DNA of 64,000 nucleotides from positions 131,480,904-131,544,903 of the forward strand of contig NC_035435.2 of the NCBI RefSeq assembly GCF_002127325.2, written 5' to 3'. The notes beneath the pieces were generated by a model. The model saw only the letters and a list, made by a program, of their open reading frames with translations, was not told where the DNA came from and made no database searches. The translations under genes were made by a program, and so were the position numbers. Shown in pieces: positions 59,985 through 64,000 of this stretch. Position 1 is the first letter of the stretch. Each line of letters starts with the position of its first letter. The DNA is from Helianthus annuus. Lineage: Eukaryota; Streptophyta; Magnoliopsida; Asterales; Asteraceae.

Positions 59985-60076
59985 TTAAGGGAATATGGGC
60001 AACGTGGCTAAATGTAAGCCACAAGTATAGTTTGCTAAGTTTTCTAAAATAATGGGGTTTCTTATAGAGCATTATC
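59985..60076 (-). repeat. Right terminal inverted repeat of the Mutator-like element
   Basis: In complement it matches 47551-47640 in block order (TATAAGAAAC, AGAAAACT, GCAAAC, GCTTACAT). It is followed by (AT)n at 60077-60096. Confidence 0.7.
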
Positions 60077-60097
60077 ATATATATATATATATATATA

Positions 60098-60646
60098 GGG
60101 AGGGGCTCATGCGAGAACCACCCTTATTTTGAGAACCGCGAGAACCAATGTGAACACAACCTAAAATAGCTAAAAAAACTTAAAAAAAAACCTAACCCCC
60201 ACCCCCCCCCCACCAAAAAAACCTAACCCCCCTCCCCCCCCCCCTAAGCTAAATGCTAAAAACTAAAAACCCCAAAAAACCTAAAAAAAACCTAACCCCC
60301 CCCCCTAAAAAAAAAATCTAAACCTCCCTCCCCCACCCCCCAAAAACCTAACCCCCCCACCCCCACCCCCAAGCTAAAATGCTAAAAACTAAACCCCCAA
60401 AAAACCTAAAAAAATCTAAAAAAAATCTAAATTTTTTTTAATATTTTTTATGCTCAAATCGCTACTTTTAGTGGCCAATTTTTTTTTTTTTTTTTTTTGG
60501 CTTCGAAAAGTAGCGATTTTTATATAAAAAATATTAAAAAAAAAATTTTGTGTGATTTTTAGCTATTTTTAAGCATTTTTGGTTGTGTTCACATTGGTTC
60601 TCGCGGTTCTCGCAATAAGAGGTGGTTCTCGCATGATCTTCTCCTT
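60098..60646. mobile_element. Palindromic MITE, about 549 bp
   Basis: The left arm (CATGCGAGAACCACC, GAGAACCGCGAGAACCAATG, TGAACACAACC) and the right arm are inverted copies of about 75 bp or more. The centre is C-rich/A-rich simple sequence with several CCTAACCCCCC units and a second inverted pair (AAATCGCTACTTTT). It is flanked on both sides by AT repeats. Confidence 0.75.
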
Positions 60647-62105
60647 ACACACACATATATATATATATATATATTATTTAATTACAGTTTTTTTAGATTT
60701 GATAATCCTTATAATTTACGTTATAGATAAATCACCTTTGTAAATGAGAGTAGCCTGACAAATGTGTTTGCCAACTTTAATTCACATATCACACTCTACA
60801 GTGATTAAGTTTTCCATCACATACAAAATGCCTATCTCGTATCACTTATCACTAATAAAACCTACGTCTTCCTAGTTTAAAATCATAAGCGAATAAGCAT
60901 TGTGTCTCAACTCCTCATGCTCATGGACAGTGTTCCATGATTCATTCCTTGAGTTAAATCGCTCGAAGATGTACCTAAACGCTATCAATTTTATCAAAAG
61001 TGAGATCACAACTGGTGTTACGCCGTAGTTATAAATTTACGGCACCTGACAGTAAAAGGGCGAGGTGACAGTAAACGCTATCAATTTTATCAAAAGTGAG
61101 AACACCAAGACCTGACCAACCCAAACTTTTTACGGGTCGGTTATCTGGCGGAACTAGTCCATTAAATCAGAGGTATACTAAAAAAAGTTATTGTGCAATC
61201 ATACAATATAAAAAATGACAATAAATAAATAAAGTAAAACAAATACCTAACTAACTGGGCCACAATTTCAATCATATTATTATAAATTTGGGCAATTGGG
61301 CCACTGTTTCAATCAGACTCCCTTATTCTACAAGTTTAGTTGATTAAGGGTATCCTTTTATTATTTTAGGGATATTCTTGGTATAAAACCGAAAAAAATA
61401 AAAAAAAATACACTACGAATACGCACTTAAACCGTAGTCCGTGCTACGGCTGCTAAACTATTGGGTCCGCCCCTGTAAAATGGCATTTCTCCAAACTATA
61501 GTCTAGCATGTGAAACAAAGTTGTTTTACTTCTCCCATGCATGCTAGAAACCCTTAACAGATGTTCATTTACAAGTGCAAAACATCTATTGAAGATACAA
61601 TAATTCATAAAATGAGACCTATTAGCTATCAGCCACATAAGTAGTTGATCCAAACATTACAAATTAACCATTATCAACTATATAAGTTTTTTAATAATTA
61701 GCACTTTTAATTGAAAAAGATTTAATAAATTCACATCTTCATACCAAAGTTTTGTCTAATACCTTACGCGATAAGAAGGCTCATACACGAGACAACAAAA
61801 AGCTTATTGCATAGAACATGCATTAAACCGACTTAATTCTTGATACACGAAAGAAATGTGATATGCGAAGAAAGAGTCGACCAGGCTCACAATTTCAAAA
61901 GATTTAATGAGATGCACACAACACACATTCGTACCGTAACTGACGATTTTCTCCTTATGTAATATCACATCTCAAAATATACTATTTTCTATTATTTTCT
62001 GGTATAAAATAAAAAAATATATATAATATGGCTTTTCGATCACCTGACGAAGCTAATAATAAACGAGGCCAAACTTCTAAATTGTTTAACTGGTATTACT
62101 ATAAC
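60647..62105. other. Spacer without a gene
   Basis: An AT microsatellite at about 60654-60675; a direct repeat of CGCTATCAATTTTATCAAAA at about 60979 and 61078; a perfect hairpin CCGTAG...CTACGG at about 61433-61450. No coding sequence supported. Confidence 0.5.
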
Positions 62106-62221
62106 AGAATTTACAAATATAGAATAATATAAAGGAAAGTTTTGAATTATACACATAAATATGCCCCCAAGAAATATAAAGGAAAGTTTTAAATTATACA
62201 CATAAATATGCCCCCAAGAAA
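62106..62221. repeat. 47-bp tandem duplication
   Basis: Two copies containing ATATAAAGGAAAGTTTT and ATACACATAAATATGCCCCC; ATGCCCCC recurs at 62161 and 62208. Confidence 0.75.
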
Positions 62222-62636
62222 CAAAGCCCCCCTACCCATTATTGACATCTGGGCCATCCTGGTTTGCCTTGTGGCTTTGACAGAATGACACTGCATAATA
62301 TGCACAAAATGTTTTTTTGTTCCATATACATGAAGATAACATTTGCACAATCATTGTCTTGGTAACCTTTTTATTTCTTATTTTTTTACGAGTTACAAAA
62401 GTTTTAACCATATAATTTTATTTTAACAAAAGTAAATTTAATCGTGTATATATCTTGCTATAACCACTATAACTTTATATCAAGCTGTTATGTCGTGTAA
62501 AATGATATTTTAAACATTCACAATATAATAATGAAGTATTACTTAAACTAAAAGGTGTATAATGTTGGTTGTAATTATTATTGTATTTAAAGTATTTAGT
62601 TTTAGTTATGCGAGGTTAAAGATTTATGTTTGCTAG
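62222..62636. other. AT-rich spacer
   Basis: No gene or repeat structure seen. Confidence 0.5.
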
Positions 62637-62773
62637 TGTGGGACTAGCTTAATTGGTAGAGATTCTTGTCTCTAAGTGAGATGTATTAGATTCAGTTCTA
62701 AACAAAAAGTAGATTAGGATTAATTTTGGTGTAAATTAGGAGTGAGTAAAAATTGTAATTCAAAAAACAAAAA
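62637..62773 (+). mobile_element. Candidate tRNA-derived SINE
   Basis: TAGCTTAATTGG (62645-62656) resembles a pol III A box, and AGATTCAGTTCT (62688-62699) a decayed B box, at the spacing of a tRNA. A tRNA-unrelated A-rich tail follows (AATTCAAAAAACAAAAAAC). The region does not fold into a clean tRNA. Confidence 0.45.
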
Positions 62774-64000
62774 ACATTTATGTCTCACTTAAAATAAAAT
62801 TATACAAATTGATGACTCGCTTTTAAAACTTTGATAGTATGTTCGAGTTAAAAGGTTATTTTGTTGATACGGATCAATAATCGTACACCATTCAAATATA
62901 GATTAGACCTTTAGACCTCGTAACACTTTTAACTGGATTTATTTATTTTATTTATGGTTAAGTCTTTCAAGACCATAATTGTTTGACTATAATGGCATCT
63001 TAGGTTGTGTCAAAAGAATCCAAATTAGAGTATTGCTTGTGATGTTGTAGGACCATAATTTTTACAGTTTGGACAAGAAGCATAATACCCCCAAAAGGGT
63101 AAGATGTATATTAAGCTTTTGATGTAGAAAACCACCAAAAGGATGAGGCCAACTCTTTTGTGGTCCATTTCCTGTGCAACCAAAATTGATTATCCTTATT
63201 CATGTGAAGAGAATATAGTCCAACATATATTGTAGCTAAGCCTGTCCTTTTCATTTTTGTTTATATGTAAATGTATTTTGTTTTATTTTATTTTATTTTA
63301 TTCATGGTTATTTTCTTGACTAAACTACATAAATATGTGTATTGATGTATCAAGTAACTCTTATGTCTAGGCAATTATTATTTTTCTTTTTCAAGATTTG
63401 ATTGTTGATTTTGCAGGAATATACTGATAGCACCTCTCGTAATGATTATATTTTAACTTGTGACTACACCTGACAATCATGACTCGTTGTTTCAAGAAAT
63501 GAGTCTACTGCGTGATTTTTGTGTAAATTCGTTTAATTTTGAGTATGTTCAAGTAATACAAAGGTTAAAATATGCCACTTTTATAAAAGAGTAAACTACA
63601 ATTTGAGTTCCCAAAGTTGACACCGGATTACACATTGAGCCCCTATGTTTCTAATTTAAACAATAAAGTCTGCAACATTGCTCGATTATAACATTTGAGT
63701 CTCTGCTAACAGAATAAGTTAGTCAACCATTAGTTGACAGTGGCATAATTCATTTTTTACGTCAGATTCGAAGGGCAGTTGTGTCATTTTAAGTCTTATA
63801 CCCCCAGTTGTAATAATCATCCTCTCCATAAACCCATGTTTCAACAATTGTCTCCTCGATACCCCAAATTTGCACAAACCTGCACCTGCAAGTGGCCGTC
63901 GTTCTTGCCATTTCACGACCGATGACAGCCGGAGGTTATTGAAGGGTTTGTTCTTGCCATCCTCTGTGTTATGTTATGTTTTGAATGAACATAAATGTGA
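62774..64000. other. AT-rich spacer, perhaps a truncated element at the right edge
   Basis: (TTTTA)n at about 63278-63300. From about 63592 the text GAGTAAACTACAATTTGAGTTCCCAAAGTTG has the style of the plant AGTAAACTACA-type element ends also seen in the MRE11 intron MITEs; its other end is not in view. No gene supported. Confidence 0.4.

Larger units (their letters stand above)
47551..60076. mobile_element. Mutator-like element with transposase and Ulp1-type protease genes
   Basis: The left end (GGCTTGGCTATATAAGAAAC onward, about 47551-47640) and the right end in reverse complement (GATAATGCTCTATAAGAAAC onward, about 60076-59990) align through TATAAGAAAC, AGAAAACT, GCAAAC and GCTTACAT, so they are diverged terminal inverted repeats of roughly 90 bp. 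Both ends abut AT microsatellites, so the target duplication cannot be delimited. Inside, a plus-strand Ulp1-type gene starts 380 bp from the left end and a minus-strand MULE transposase starts 306 bp from the right end; they converge on a spacer with a small third ORF. Kaonashi-type MULEs with Ulp-like genes are known in Arabidopsis and rice; this is the same general type. Confidence 0.85.

Noticed and set aside
61426..61460. Second Helitron-like 3' end (perfect hairpin followed by CTAA)
   Set aside because: The base after CTAA is A rather than T, and no further support exists.
62637..62712. Possible functional tRNA gene
   Set aside because: A/B-box-like words are present but the stems do not pair as a cloverleaf; treated as a SINE head.

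Overview
The window is plant nuclear DNA, most likely from an Asteraceae species. The grounds are GT-AG split genes, a complete plant-type MRE11, Copia and Ty3/gypsy LTR retrotransposons primed by initiator tRNA-Met, hAT and Tourist MITEs and a Mutator-like element. The large CCHC/coiled-coil gag proteins and the ARID-plus-CCHC proteins resemble annotations I know from sunflower-type genomes; the family assignment is inference from recall, not a search.

Left part (1-34002) is layered transposon insertions. At 1-2198 lies a small non-autonomous Copia-type element (5' LTR 1620-2198, PBS, one ORF, PPT, and only the first 18 bp of its second LTR in view). Its ORF joins a CCHC knuckle, a degenerate Copia protease-like segment and an ARID DNA-binding domain. 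It sits in the leader of another element whose LTR starts at 2403. A degraded Copia element spans 4093-34002 (LTRs 4093-4517 and 33579-34002, TSD TCTTT). Two elements sit inside it. One is a 14.2-kb Ty3/gypsy chromovirus (8617-22848, TSD CTTGA) that splits its gag gene. The other is an 8.1-kb gag-only element (24569-32633, TSD TTTTA) that splits its leader.

Middle part (34.8-44.6 kb) is the host-gene island: a six-exon plus-strand gene of unrecognised family with two KEN motifs (34842-36883), converging on an intact 22-exon MRE11 on the minus strand (38266-44557, 724 codons). MRE11 introns carry three MITEs and a minisatellite, and one intron is GC-AG.

Right part (47551-60076) is a 12.5-kb Mutator-like element, flanked by AT microsatellites. 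It carries a FAR1-type MULE transposase (minus, one frameshift) and a 23-exon gene ending in a C48/Ulp1 cysteine protease with its catalytic residues present (plus, two likely lesions). The two genes read inward from the two terminal inverted repeats. The Ulp1 gene has three sets of duplicated exons. A 12-bp palindromic motif, TAACAYRTGTTA, recurs 14 times in introns and spacers of both genes. This element is the best candidate for an under-described system. From 60.1 kb to the end I see a palindromic MITE, a tRNA-derived SINE candidate, short repeats and no convincing gene.
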